Below are positions 18,730 to 28,102 of a stretch of DNA of 52,188 nucleotides, one piece after another (within the stretch, counting starts at the first letter, position 1; each line of letters begins with the position of its first letter). The DNA is from Bradyrhizobium nanningense (lineage in GTDB: Bacteria > Pseudomonadota > Alphaproteobacteria > Rhizobiales > Xanthobacteraceae): positions 1-52,188 of the forward strand of contig NZ_LBJC01000073.1 of NCBI RefSeq assembly GCF_004114535.1, given 5' to 3'. The notes under the pieces were generated by a model. It was not told the DNA's origin, searched no databases, and saw only the letters and a program-made list of their open reading frames with translations. The position numbers and the translations under genes were made by a program.

Positions 18730-18745
18730 TGTCGGATTTCGCACA
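18730..18745 (-). promoter_or_regulatory. NifA-type upstream activator site of BKACE2
   Basis: TGT-CGGATTTCGC-ACA is a perfect TGT-N10-ACA match about 80-95 nt upstream of the -24 element, the normal position for NifA. Strong in combination with the promoter. Confidence 0.7.
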
Positions 18746-19073
18746 TGGCCGCAACGAACCCAACACGGCCGGCGTGACAAGAATGCGTTAACGTCCCGAT
18801 CGTCCCTCGGGTCTAGGCTCAAATACTGTGGTCATGATGACGTCGTCATTTTTTACCACTTACCGTCGGCGCATGCTCTCTCTCTCTCTCCCTCTTACAG
18901 CAGGCATTTTTCTGGTCGAACAGTAATGCACGGATGTCAGCTGTTGGAGGCGCGCCGGTTTTTCTGACACCCCGCAGATGGGTTTGGCTCATGCCGTGGG
19001 GGCGCCAGCAGCCCTCCCAGGCCGGAGAAATGCGCGGACCCAAACTCTTCGAAATCAGGAAGGATTTCGTGCT
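18746..19073. other. Gene-less stretch with a short CT repeat
   Basis: No gene recognised. A CT dinucleotide run lies near 18879-18895. The stretch ends at the IS630 remnant. Confidence 0.3.
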
Positions 19074-19640
19074 AGTGTCCCAAGTTAGCAGTCGTAGATT
19101 CGCGGTAGACTCGGGTCGCGGCGCCAAGGATGGAGGCAAACAGCGATGGCCTCTCCAAGGGCCGTCCAGCAACTTGCCCCGTCATATTGAGCGATGATGA
19201 GCGTGCTGAACTGACGTCGCTGGTGATGCGGCAGAGGATGGCGCAAGCGCTGGCTCTGAGAGCCCGGATCGTGCTGACCTGTGCGGAAGGAGGTCAGAAC
19301 ACGGAAGTGGCGAGCGGCTTTTTATGGAGTAGCGTGCGGCCTGGCTGTACGACGAGCGGCGCGCCGCGCACGATCGACAATGCCCGCATCGAAGCCGTGA
19401 TCGTGAGAAGTTGGAGAGTTGCCCTGAGGCCGCCACTCAATGGAGCTCCCGCGACATGGCAAAGACTAGCGGCCCATCGGTATCGACTGTCCAACGCATC
19501 TGGCGGGCGTTCGGGATCCAGCCGCACCGGATGGAAACGTTCAAGCTCTCGACCGATCCGAACTTCGTGGTCAAAAGTGCAGGATACCGTTATCGGGACT
19601 CAAGGCCTTTTCTTTGGCGCGATCGCGACAAGTTTCGCCG
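19074..19640 (+). pseudogene. IS630-family transposase remnant with left end
   Basis: It begins with the terminal sequence TAGTGTCCCAAGTTAGCAG, shared with 12362-12423. The reading frame then gives SKGRPATCPVILSDDERAEL, AQALALRARIVLTCAEGGQN and, after a deletion and frame change, VSTVQRIWRAFGIQPHRMET and FKLSTDPNFVVK. The catalytic C-terminal half is missing. Inactive. Confidence 0.8.
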
Positions 19641-19964
19641 TCCACCTACTCATAAATGGATTTATCGAGTTTCGGGTCTTGGCCGGGTCTTAGACTTGAT
19701 ATGATCGATGTCCGGGGATCTAGCTCACGGCGACATCTTTTGCCCCGCCGTCATTGCAATGGACTTTCCTACCGCACTTGTGAATTGCGCGTACTTACTT
19801 TCCTCCTTGCAGCTTTCGAAACAATGGTGGTAGCACGCGCTCAGCACCAAATTGGTTTTCGTGCCCCGCCCGACACCGCTGATCTACTAGTGAACGTTCG
19901 TAGCGCCAAGACTGAGCTCCGACTACAAACCGTTTGACGCGATTGACCAAACTGAGGAAGGCTA

Positions 19965-20470
19965 GTGAAGCTGCACGGACTTATACTTCCGATCTGTACG
20001 GCTGCGTTAATGGCCAGCACATGGTCCCCTCTGGCCTGGGGACAGCTAGGTCACTCCCTGGTGGCGGAATTAGCGCAGCGGCACTTGGAAGCCAAGCTCC
20101 AGGAGTTGAACGGAGACACTCCTCTGGAGGCTATCTCAAACTGGGCAGACACCGGAGGGAAAGAACACTTTCCGGTGGCACTTCGTCGGTATCGAGTTGA
20201 ACGGGCGACGTACGACGCCGCCATCGATCGCAAAGAACTGAACGCGAGGTTAGCGGCATCGTCCGGGTCTGCCGGCATCATCGGCGTGTCAATGGACCAG
20301 TCTCGCTCGAAGGAGCGATCGGTTGCGCGCCTTAAAACTGGAGTCCACCTCACTGACGATCTGGAGCAACCCTTGCCCGCAAGCGAACGCAACGACGATC
20401 AAGGAGACACTGCACGTCGTCATCTTGCACGCGAAGCGCCCGGCGGCACAATGAGCAGGACATTGCATGG
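19965..20470 (+). pseudogene. S1/P1-type nuclease gene, frameshifted
   Basis: It starts with a signal peptide (hydrophobic core LILPICTAALMAS) followed by WGQLGHSLVAELAQRHL, the N-terminal zinc-ligand motif of S1/P1 nucleases (mature protein begins with Trp, then G-x-x-G-H). ISNWAD gives the next ligand. The expected WHFV is found only in another frame (TGG CAC TTC GTC near 20172), then VERATYDAAID, HLTDDLEQPL and ASERNDDQG follow in the first frame. The C-terminal half is lost as the frame runs into the MaoC gene. Secreted nuclease originally; now broken. Confidence 0.65.
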
Positions 20471-21354
20471 TGATCCATTACCCTGACATCTTGGAGCAGA
20501 GAACTGAGCCGCGCGTCTTTACCTATGGTAAGAAAGACGTGATGCTGTATGCGCTGGGCATCGGCATGGGCCGTGATCCAATGAACGAGCGCGAGTTGTC
20601 GTTCGTATACGAAAAGGACGTCAAGGTTGTGCCGACAGCCGCCACAGTGCTGGCTTCTGCCAATGGGCGCCCTGCCGTGCCAACAGTGGGGCAAAAGCCA
20701 AGCCTCCGGATCAGCCGCCTGAATCTTCTTATGTTAGTGCATGGCGAGCAAAAGGTCGAGTTACACAAGCCGCTGCCGTTCTCGGGGACGTTTACGGCCA
20801 CGTGCCGCACGATCGGCGCCTACGATAAGGGCGAGGGCAAGGGCGCGGTCGTGATCGACGAGACCGTGTGGACCGACGACAAGGGCGAGAAGATTGCCAC
20901 CCTCACCGCTTCCACCTTCGCTCGCGGCGACGGCGGCTTTGGCGGGCCATCGGCGGGCGCCCCCGAACCTCACAGTGTCCCCACGCGCAAGCCTGACTTG
21001 TCGGTCTCGTTCGATACCAGGCCAGACCAGGCACTGCTCTATCGGCTGAACGGCGATCTCAATCCGCTTCATTCCGATCCAGATGTCGCCAAGCGGGCCG
21101 GCTTCTCGCGGCCGATCCTGCATGGCCTCTGCACTTTCGGCATCACCTGCCGGGCGGTGTTGCAGGAGTTCTGCAACTACGAACCCACGATGATTCTGAG
21201 CCATCAGGCGCGCTTCTCGGCGCCCGTGCTCCCGGGTGATGCGATCACTGTCGATCTGTGGCGAGATGGCAACGTAATCTCGTTCGAGGCCCGCGCGATC
21301 AATCGCGGCGCGACAGTGATCAAGAACGGCAAGGCCATGCTGAGCGCCTCGTAG
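20467..21354 (+). CDS. MaoC-type enoyl-CoA hydratase (hydratase 2 family)
   Basis: Double hot-dog-fold protein of 295 residues. The C-terminal half carries the hydratase-2 signature YRLNGDLNPLHSDP followed by GFSRPILHGLCTFG, with the catalytic Asp and His. The N-terminal half contains the typical DVMLYALGIGMG segment. The family hydrates trans-2-enoyl-CoA to (R)-3-hydroxyacyl-CoA in the cytosol. The (R)-specific dehydrogenase-like SDR at 28726-29607 would be its natural partner, since both activities are fused in peroxisomal multifunctional enzyme type 2. An AGGA sequence lies about 10 nt before the start. It overlaps the end of the broken nuclease gene. Confidence 0.85.
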   Translation: MVIHYPDILEQRTEPRVFTYGKKDVMLYALGIGMGRDPMNERELSFVYEKDVKVVPTAATVLASANGRPAVPTVGQKPSLRISRLNLLMLVHGEQKVELHKPLPFSGTFTATCRTIGAYDKGEGKGAVVIDETVWTDDKGEKIATLTASTFARGDGGFGGPSAGAPEPHSVPTRKPDLSVSFDTRPDQALLYRLNGDLNPLHSDPDVAKRAGFSRPILHGLCTFGITCRAVLQEFCNYEPTMILSHQARFSAPVLPGDAITVDLWRDGNVISFEARAINRGATVIKNGKAMLSAS

Positions 21355-23061
21355 GGGCACTCGCTGCTGGCCATGGCTAGGTCTGCCTACCGGCTCACAC
21401 CGCGCAGAAAGAGCACTTCACCTGGTCCTGCTCCCAAATCCGGATGTCATAAAAAGATCGTGCTGCGTTCGCGGAAGAAGATCGAACAGTTCCTAATTAG
21501 AAGGAAGCACCTCGGCAATGCAGCTGGCTTAACTCCTAGCAATTGCTTGTGCTGTGGGGCGAGCGTCCCCGAGCCATTCTCAGACTCGGTCCGAGGTGTT
21601 CAGAGTAGAATGGCGAACGGAGCACGACAAGGCCCCCTCACTGGAGGGCATCTCTTACGTGTGGACCTCGCGACCAACACCTGCCAGCCACCGGGCAGCC
21701 GCGTAGCGGAAGAGCACGCGCGATTTGCAGCGCGCGCGACCTCATAGCTTGACTCCGATGCAACGAACGCGGCGTAAGCCACCTACATTGTAGCGCTCCG
21801 CTCGGGCAAGACAAACTCCTCTCGCGATGGTCAGCGGCAAAAGGCTACCTGAGAAAAGGTCGCAATTGGCATGGCAATGCCCCGCTCGACAGAAGCAAGT
21901 GCAGCAGTCGCGGCCGCGCCTTCCGTGCTCGAAGCACATAAGCAGAATTTGGTGCACTAATCTTACCCTTATCTTGAAGGGGAGGCCTTTTCTTCTCGCG
22001 ACACGTCTGCGCGCAAACGGATCCAACCATTCGATCCCGTCGCACCGAAAATACCGCGGCAGGCCCTGTGGAGGTGATTGAGGCTGAAAGGCTTGTGTCT
22101 GGCACGCAGACTTTTTGCCCGTCCTGATTCCGCTCTGGCAGACGCGGCTGCCAGTCGCTATGCTGATCTCTTGAACCTGCCACAATCCTTCCGCCGCGTC
22201 GTGAGGCGACGTTGCACGCGTCCTTTAGGCGGGGGCCGCGGCAGCAAGGCCGAACGCACATCCGATTCATGTCTGCTGCTATAGGCTCTTGAGGGGTCAC
22301 CAACCCAGACTTGACGCGCGCAGCGTAGCGCGCACCGATGAGCTCAGGCGCCGCATTGGGTGTCGCCCTCATGCCCGCTGATATTCGCAGGATCATCGGG
22401 AGCAACAGATTGAAGAAGGCGGTCGACCGCGTCTGAAGTTTGAGGCCGCGACAGTCAATTGGCGCTTCTCGATCAATGGTCGGATGCAGATCATCCGTTC
22501 TCGATAGCGTTTTTTCTTCTCCTAGCCGATTCTGGACTCGCTCGAAAGGGCCCCAGTGATTCTCGCTCAGCGGGACGACCGACTATCAAAATCCAGCCAT
22601 TGAAGCAGCTTCTCCGCTGCAATTGAAGCTGCCGCTACCTTCACCAATTTAACCCCACCGCGCCGTTTCATGAGCATTAATGTGGCATCGGCAGGATAAA
22701 TAGATGATCTCGCATGATCGGTTCTCTATCCGCGCCTTGCGGGCCGCTCGTTTAGCGGCGCCATGCAAGCCGTACGGCTGCAGGGAATCATGACAAGCGT
22801 ATGGGGCGGACCAAATTGAGGTTTTCTCTCTCAGCTCGGAAATTTATTGTGCTTTGCGCGCATGCTGACTTGCCGCGCGCATCGGTGGCCCCCCGGGTGC
22901 TCGGTCTCGGCGCAGACGAGACAGGAGCACGCTTGTTCTCGCGCTCTACTCAATATTCGCGGAGCCAGCCCGAATTTGAAAGCCGGAAGAACATCTGTGC
23001 GCAGATCACGGCTGTTGCGCACATGATGGAGGGCCATGCGGTCCGCGTCTGGACCTGCGCT
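21355..23061. other. Long gene-less stretch
   Basis: 1.7 kb without a supported gene. The longest frame, complement 21845-22405 (186 residues, Cys/Arg rich), has no family resemblance and low-quality composition. It probably consists of worn-out island DNA. Confidence 0.35.
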
Positions 23062-23189
23062 CGTCGTATTCGCGACAACACAATGGGACTTTTTGAAACA
23101 CGCGCCCGTGGCCTCGACGCCATGATGAGCTGTTTTCTTGTGAAAGGAATGGCTTGGGCTTCGGTTTTGCAATTGGCACGGTGCTTGCT
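23062..23189 (+). promoter_or_regulatory. Sigma-54 promoter with near-consensus NifA site, towards the dioxygenase
   Basis: TTGGCACGGTGCTTGCT at 23173-23189 is an exact nif-type -24/-12 promoter. At 23062-23077, about 100 nt upstream, stands CGT-N10-ACA, one base off the NifA consensus. The promoter points to the TauD-like gene, which starts about 480 nt downstream. Confidence 0.72.
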
Positions 23190-23668
23190 GCGGATCAGCC
23201 GGTAACATGAGGCAAACATGAAAGTCAGCGCTCTCACCTGCCCCCCGCCCGCACGCAGGCGTTTCGCACTAGTGTTTGGAACTAGCGCGATCGACTCCAT
23301 CATCCCGAGAAAGCTGGCTGAAGCGGCACATAACGTCGTTACGAGCCTAGACGCTTTCTTGGCTGTGATCCGCCGCTGGGAGACGGCTCATGACTCGCAG
23401 TTCGGCGAGTTTGCGAAACTGACAGCCTTGGAGTTAATTGACATCCAGGGGTGGGGCGCCATCGAGCTTCAAGCGGCGTGTTCGATCGATCGTGGTGGGG
23501 ATCAGTGGCGATCTGTTCGTGGCCGATCTCGCGTCGAGAGACTATCAACGGGCCGATCCCGCCCATTTTGGCGAAGAGCTCTATGCGGTCTGGCGTTCAC
23601 CTGTTGGTGCCGCAGCTGGATAGATTGGTTCGCCGACAGAAAACCGTAACGTGGAGGAGGATACCACG
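23190..23668 (+). other. Leader between sigma-54 promoter and dioxygenase, possible decayed ORF
   Basis: A frame starting at 23218 (containing TSLDAFLAVIRRWETAHDSQ) reads like protein for about 80 residues, then coding-like sequence moves to another frame (IVVGISGDLFVADLASRDYQ near 23490-23560). It is probably a frameshifted unknown gene that was first in this transcript. Confidence 0.35.
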
Positions 23669-24586
23669 ATGAGTGAAACGGCTTCGATCGATAAAGTTAT
23701 TCCGCCTGCCGATGTCATCAAACGCGCAGCGCGCATCGGCGCTGAAATTAGGAATATTAAGCTGTCAGGCGACTTGCCAGACCATACGATTGCCGCGATC
23801 AACGATGTACTGCTCAAACACAAGGTCATCTTCTTCCGCAATCAGGGTCATCTGGACGACGCCGAGCAGGAGCGTTTTGCTCTTCGTTTTGGAAGGCTCG
23901 TGCCGCATCCGACGATCGGTGCTACGAAAGGAACGGCATCTATCCTCGAGCTCGATTCCGCCCGATTCCGAGTCGACCTGTGGCACAGCGACGGGACCTT
24001 CATCGAAGCGTATCCCAAGATTACGGTTCTGCGAGGCGTCGTGATCCCACCATTCGGCGGCGATACGGTCTGGTCAAATACAGCTACGGCTTATCTTGAT
24101 CTACCGCTCCCGCTGCAACGGCTTGCCGACGAACTATGGTCGGTTCACAGCAATGACTACGGCCTTAGACCTGGTACCAGCGAGGCCGATAAAAAGTATT
24201 ATGACGATGTCTTCACTAGTACCATCTATGAGACCGAACATCCCGTTGTGCGTGTCCACCCCGAGACCGGCGAGCGCACGCTGGTGCTGGGCCATTACGT
24301 ACAGCGTTTTCTTGGTATCTCGAAGTACGACGGCCAGAGGCTGTTGGATATCTTCCAGTCTCATATCACCGCGCCCGAAAACACCGTGCGCTGGAGCTGG
24401 AAGGAGGGCGATGTCGCCGTCTGGGACAATCGCGCCACACAACATTATGCGGTCAACGATTACGGCGACCTCCATCGCATCGTTCGCCGCGCCACCATCG
24501 ATGGCGACTTACCAATCAGCGTCGATGGTCGGTGCAGCATAACTCGCGTAAGGGCCATCAGGCAGCCACCTGCAAAAGTCCCCTAG
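23669..24586 (+). CDS. TauD/TfdA-family 2-oxoglutarate-dependent dioxygenase
   Basis: Non-haem Fe(II) enzyme expected to hydroxylate a small substrate using 2-oxoglutarate and O2 in the cytosol. 305 residues with the iron ligands His106 and Asp108 in WHSDGTF and His259 in WDNRATQHYAV, followed by the 2-oxoglutarate-binding Arg in IVRRATI. The start at 23669 (MSETASID) is chosen over an in-frame GTG because GGAGGAGG precedes it. It lacks the N-terminal zinc domain of gamma-butyrobetaine hydroxylase, so the substrate may be a sulfonate, an aryloxy acid or another acid, not necessarily butyrobetaine. It is preceded by a consensus sigma-54 promoter 480 nt upstream. O2 use under NifA control would imply function at very low oxygen. 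Confidence 0.85.
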   Translation: MSETASIDKVIPPADVIKRAARIGAEIRNIKLSGDLPDHTIAAINDVLLKHKVIFFRNQGHLDDAEQERFALRFGRLVPHPTIGATKGTASILELDSARFRVDLWHSDGTFIEAYPKITVLRGVVIPPFGGDTVWSNTATAYLDLPLPLQRLADELWSVHSNDYGLRPGTSEADKKYYDDVFTSTIYETEHPVVRVHPETGERTLVLGHYVQRFLGISKYDGQRLLDIFQSHITAPENTVRWSWKEGDVAVWDNRATQHYAVNDYGDLHRIVRRATIDGDLPISVDGRCSITRVRAIRQPPAKVP

Positions 24587-25702
24587 CGCGTTCGCAGATT
24601 TCACGCAGATCCGAACGATCGTCGATCGTGCTGCGCCGGAGGACGGGTTGCTCAGGCAATGAACATCGGCTTGCCAAACAGGTTGCCGGACTGCTTGTTC
24701 ATTCGTGCCGGTGCTTGTTCTCAGAAATCAGGTGCCCCTTAAGCCCGACGGCTACACAGGTTCGGCAAGTTCTGGTCGTGCAAAGATGCTATAATCGTGC
24801 CCCGCGCTTGCCGTCGGGCCTCAAAATTGAAAAGGCAACCGTCGCGTGCCCTCCTCCGCGCGAGCTTATGGCGCGGCCGATCGGCTCGCGTCCATGGCTG
24901 TTGCCCACAGGTTAACAGCTCGGCGACTGCAGGGGCGCAGTTTGTTTGCGACACCGGTCAGGTCCCCACTCGGCGGTCTGCTAATGTGGGATTGAGGCTC
25001 TCGGCCACAACTTCGCTCGGTGTGGTTGAGCACTAGCCATCAAGGGTTGCGCGTGGCGATGTTGAATGGCGGGACCACCAAGCAGAGCGAGATCAATTCG
25101 GGGCCGTCGCGAGATCGCGGATGCACCACTCGCTCCGTTCCGTGACCTTATTAACCGCTGAGTCACGCTAGAGCCCCGGGAACTCATGCTGGCGTTCACC
25201 GATCAGCCTCGTGTGGTCTTTTGGACGGTGCCCGACGAACGATCGCGTGTCGCCTCTTTCGGCATGACTTTCAACATCGCAACGGCGCTATCACAGACCG
25301 GCGCTTCAAAATCCTTACGTGGATGGCTTCTGTCCTCAACCGTTCCGCAGACATTCCAAAGCGGTTCTGCGAATTCCACCTCGCGCATGCGGATCGAGCG
25401 CGCCTCGCTGGCGCACTGCCGTTTAGATGACGTATTCGGGCCAGGCAGGGGCCTTTCTTAAGGTACGTCGCCAGACTTCATGAACTCGCTGGCTCTCTAG
25501 CGGTTTTCGCAGACAGCGAGTGGCGAGCGCAAGCCTCTTGATTAGCTGAGATCGACCGGAGACGAAAGGCCGCTGACCATTACGGCGCGCTAAGCGCTAA
25601 AAAGCGCGCTATTTGTTCCTTGTGCAGTGATCGTGGTAACTTTGGATCCTTGCTGCACCATGTTCGGATGATGACGCCGATGTCGCCAACCTGATAAAGC
25701 GT
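24587..25702. other. Gene-less stretch
   Basis: 1.1 kb without a recognised gene. Short frames on both strands are not convincing. Confidence 0.35.
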
Positions 25703-25797
25703 TGTGAGCATTCCAGCAAGCTGGCTAGTACATATGCGGGTGTTCACTCCCGTCTAGCAAATGATCATTCTATTCCGCAAGTGGCACGTCGCTTGCT
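25703..25797 (+). promoter_or_regulatory. Sigma-54 promoter of the CmcI-like gene
   Basis: TGGCACGTCGCTTGCT at 25782-25797 is an exact nif-type -24/-12 promoter, about 205 nt before the start codon. Upstream stand near-matches to the NifA site, TGT-N10-GCA at 25703-25718 and TGT-N10-ACG near 25661. The -12 part is repeated directly afterwards (CGCTTGCTAGGAGA twice). Confidence 0.75.
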
Positions 25798-26001
25798 AGG
25801 AGACGCTTGCTAGGAGAGCAGTAAGAGCCGCGGCGGCCGCCCCGGTGGTAGCGGCCCATTCAAGAGTTCTCGACCAGTGTTGAGCTTTAGCGCGAGCGGG
25901 ACGTTTTAAAGCCGAACCACCCAGCCGCAGAAACGCGGTCAACCGGCTCAAGCCCACTCACTTTCCTCAGATAATGAGAGCCACGATACGGAGATAGACC
26001 T

Positions 26002-26769
26002 ATGAAACTCGCTTCCGGATACAAAGCGCTTTGGGAGGCTACCCAGAAGGATTACCCAGGCGAAACAGGCGTGATTGGACTTCTTGATCAAAGAGGCGCG
26101 TTTGAATCAATGAGCAACGTGGTAAATGCTGACCATTCTGACCGCTTTTCAAAGCCAACGGCGCGGACATGGAGGTCGTCTATTGACCCGTGGACCTTTC
26201 AGCGCTCCACAACAGTTGGCGCCTTGGCGCGGACATACAAAGGGCTGATCAATATCAAAAGCCCTTTCGATCTGACCCTGTATACAAGGCTCATCTGGGA
26301 ACTTCAGCCGAAGACAATTCTAGAACTTGGTTCCTTTCAAGGGGGAAGCGGACTATGGTTTGCTGATCAAATGTCGATCCTTTGTGAAAATCCAGGTGAA
26401 GTTCATTCCTTTGACTTGCACACGAAACGTATCCACGAGAATGCGAAGCATCTATTGCTTACCTTTCATCAGATTGACCTTTCGAAGGTGGAGCCGTTGG
26501 ATAAAAACCTGCTTATTAGACTACCTCATCCTTGGCTTGTAATCGACGACGCGCATGTACAGGTATTTTCGATTTTTTCTTACCTGAGCCAGCATTTAGT
26601 GGCAGGAGATTATTATGTAATTGAGGACGTTATAACAATGTTGAATAAAGAGGTTTTCGATGGCTTGCAGTTGGTCGAGCAAGCAGGATTCTTAGTCGAC
26701 ACTTATTACACCGACGCGTTTGGGACCAATGTCACTTGTGCTCCAAATGGATGGTTTCGAAAATCGTGA
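26002..26769 (+). CDS. CmcI/rhamnosyl O-methyltransferase family protein (cephalosporin hydroxylase-like)
   Basis: 255 residues with a SAM-binding Rossmann core: ILELGSFQGGSGLWFADQM (motif I), HSFDLHTKRI, LVIDDAHVQVFSIFSYL and YYVIEDV. This is the CmcI family (annotated as cephalosporin hydroxylase or rhamnosyl O-methyltransferase); members are SAM-dependent methyltransferases or partners of hydroxylation steps. Length is normal for the family. GGAG stands before the ATG. The gene is visibly more AT-rich than its neighbours, suggesting separate acquisition. A consensus sigma-54 promoter lies upstream. From memory, NifA-regulated B. japonicum nrgC encodes a protein of this hydroxylase-like type; that identity should be tested rather than assumed. 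Confidence 0.78.
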   Translation: MKLASGYKALWEATQKDYPGETGVIGLLDQRGAFESMSNVVNADHSDRFSKPTARTWRSSIDPWTFQRSTTVGALARTYKGLINIKSPFDLTLYTRLIWELQPKTILELGSFQGGSGLWFADQMSILCENPGEVHSFDLHTKRIHENAKHLLLTFHQIDLSKVEPLDKNLLIRLPHPWLVIDDAHVQVFSIFSYLSQHLVAGDYYVIEDVITMLNKEVFDGLQLVEQAGFLVDTYYTDAFGTNVTCAPNGWFRKS

Positions 26770-26930
26770 GCTTGGGCCGGTGGAGTTGGCTTGGCACTCA
26801 ATTGCCTCATCGTCCATTATGCGGTAGTCGGCCTGGACCTAGCCTTGAGTTGCTCTGTGGCCCGAGCTAAAGGACGCGATAGTCAAATGAAATGCATATT
26901 GGAGCGCTCGGTGTAGTGGGCTCGTGTTGA

Positions 26931-28102
26931 TCAGGTGAGGCCGACCAGGATCATGTCTGCGCCGATCGGCGAGGTAAAGATAGCTGTCTTCGTCGAAGTG
27001 GCCGAGATCCCCGAAGCTGTCCCAGCCGCCAGGCAGCGTGCGGGACGTGGCGCCGCGGCAGACCTAAGAAGGCCTTGCCTCTCCACGCAAGTTGATTTCA
27101 CCTAACTTGCCAGGTGATAGCAGTTACCGTCGGCATCGAGGACCTTGATTTTATGCCAGCTTAGGCGGCCTACAGAACCGCGGGATCCAGCCACTCACTT
27201 CCGGTGTTGACGATTCCGGCTTGGTTCTCGCTGGTGCCATAAAGCTCAAAGATGGTCTCTGGCCCCAGCCAATTGATAAGGCCTCCTTGAGCCGTATTGG
27301 GCAAGGTGCGGCAAAGTGCCAGAGGGTCTTCAAGGATGAAAGGTCATAGCGTTCTCACACCTCTTCGGGCACCCGCCAGATGCGACTCATCATGGTGGGC
27401 GCCAAAAAAACCCACGTCGCCCTTCGCCGCTCGATCTCGGCGAGAACCCCTCCGCGTCGAAGCGCGGCATCAGCACCAGATGGGATCGCTTGTTATGGCC
27501 TCCATCGCGCACCCGAACGGTCCGCTATGATAGAGGGGACCTGGAATCAGCGCTGTGCCACCTCGACGGAAGCGACAGAAGCTCGGACTTTCGGGCTCTG
27601 CGATGGTCAGGCCAGGCGTTCCGGCAAGAATCAGCTTCGGCCGGCCGGTCGAGCCGCCCGAAGTCAAAGCCTTCGAAACCGGCGACACGCGCGATCTCAG
27701 TGGCCGGTCATCATCAGAGAGCGCGAGCAGATCCTCGACCGTGACGCGCCGCCGGTTGGTATCTATGCTCGGTAAGCCGATCAACACGGCCGGATCGGCG
27801 AGGTCGACGATGGCCTGCAGTTCGGCACGCGGCAGTCGGAAGGACACCGGCTGCGGCGTCGCGCCGAGCTTCCAGACGCCCCAGGAAGCCTCGATAAAAT
27901 CGACACCGTTAGGAAGACCAATCGTCACCAGATCGCCTAGCTTGACTCCCAGCCCCTCCAACGCCCGCGCGATGCGGTTTGCATGCGCCTCAAGCTGACG
28001 CCAGGTGCGTGTGGTCTCCCCGCAGCTAACAGCTGGTGCATCTGGAGTTGCTTGCGCGCTACGGGTCAGCTTCTCGCCTAAAGGAATCATGCCTTCAGCC
28101 AT
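26931..28102 (-). pseudogene. Acyl-CoA ligase (AMP-binding), broken
   Basis: The first 190 residues are a normal adenylate-forming enzyme N-terminus (GETTRTWRQLEAHANRIARA, LTSGGSTGRPKLILAG). Coding then continues in other frames: FLAPTMMSRIWRVPEEV followed by a stop where Arg is expected, ERYDLSSLK, INWLGPETIFELYGTSENQA, and GWDSFGDLGHFDEDSYLYLA near 26960-27050. It ends at a stop shortly after DMILVG, so the C-terminal domain with the catalytic lysine is lost. At least two frameshifts and one nonsense codon. It was a second ligase of the cluster, distinct from the one at 7007-8662. Confidence 0.88.

Noticed and set aside
18879..18895. CT-repeat run as a CRISPR or phase-variation tract
   Set aside because: It is short, single and not inside or before a gene; no CRISPR repeats occur anywhere in the window.
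21845..22405. 186-residue open frame on the minus strand
   Set aside because: No recognisable family, odd composition and no ribosome site; treated as non-coding.
26789..26806. TTGGCACTCAATTGCC as a sigma-54 promoter
   Set aside because: The distance between GG and GC is 9 nt instead of 10, and no gene follows on that strand.
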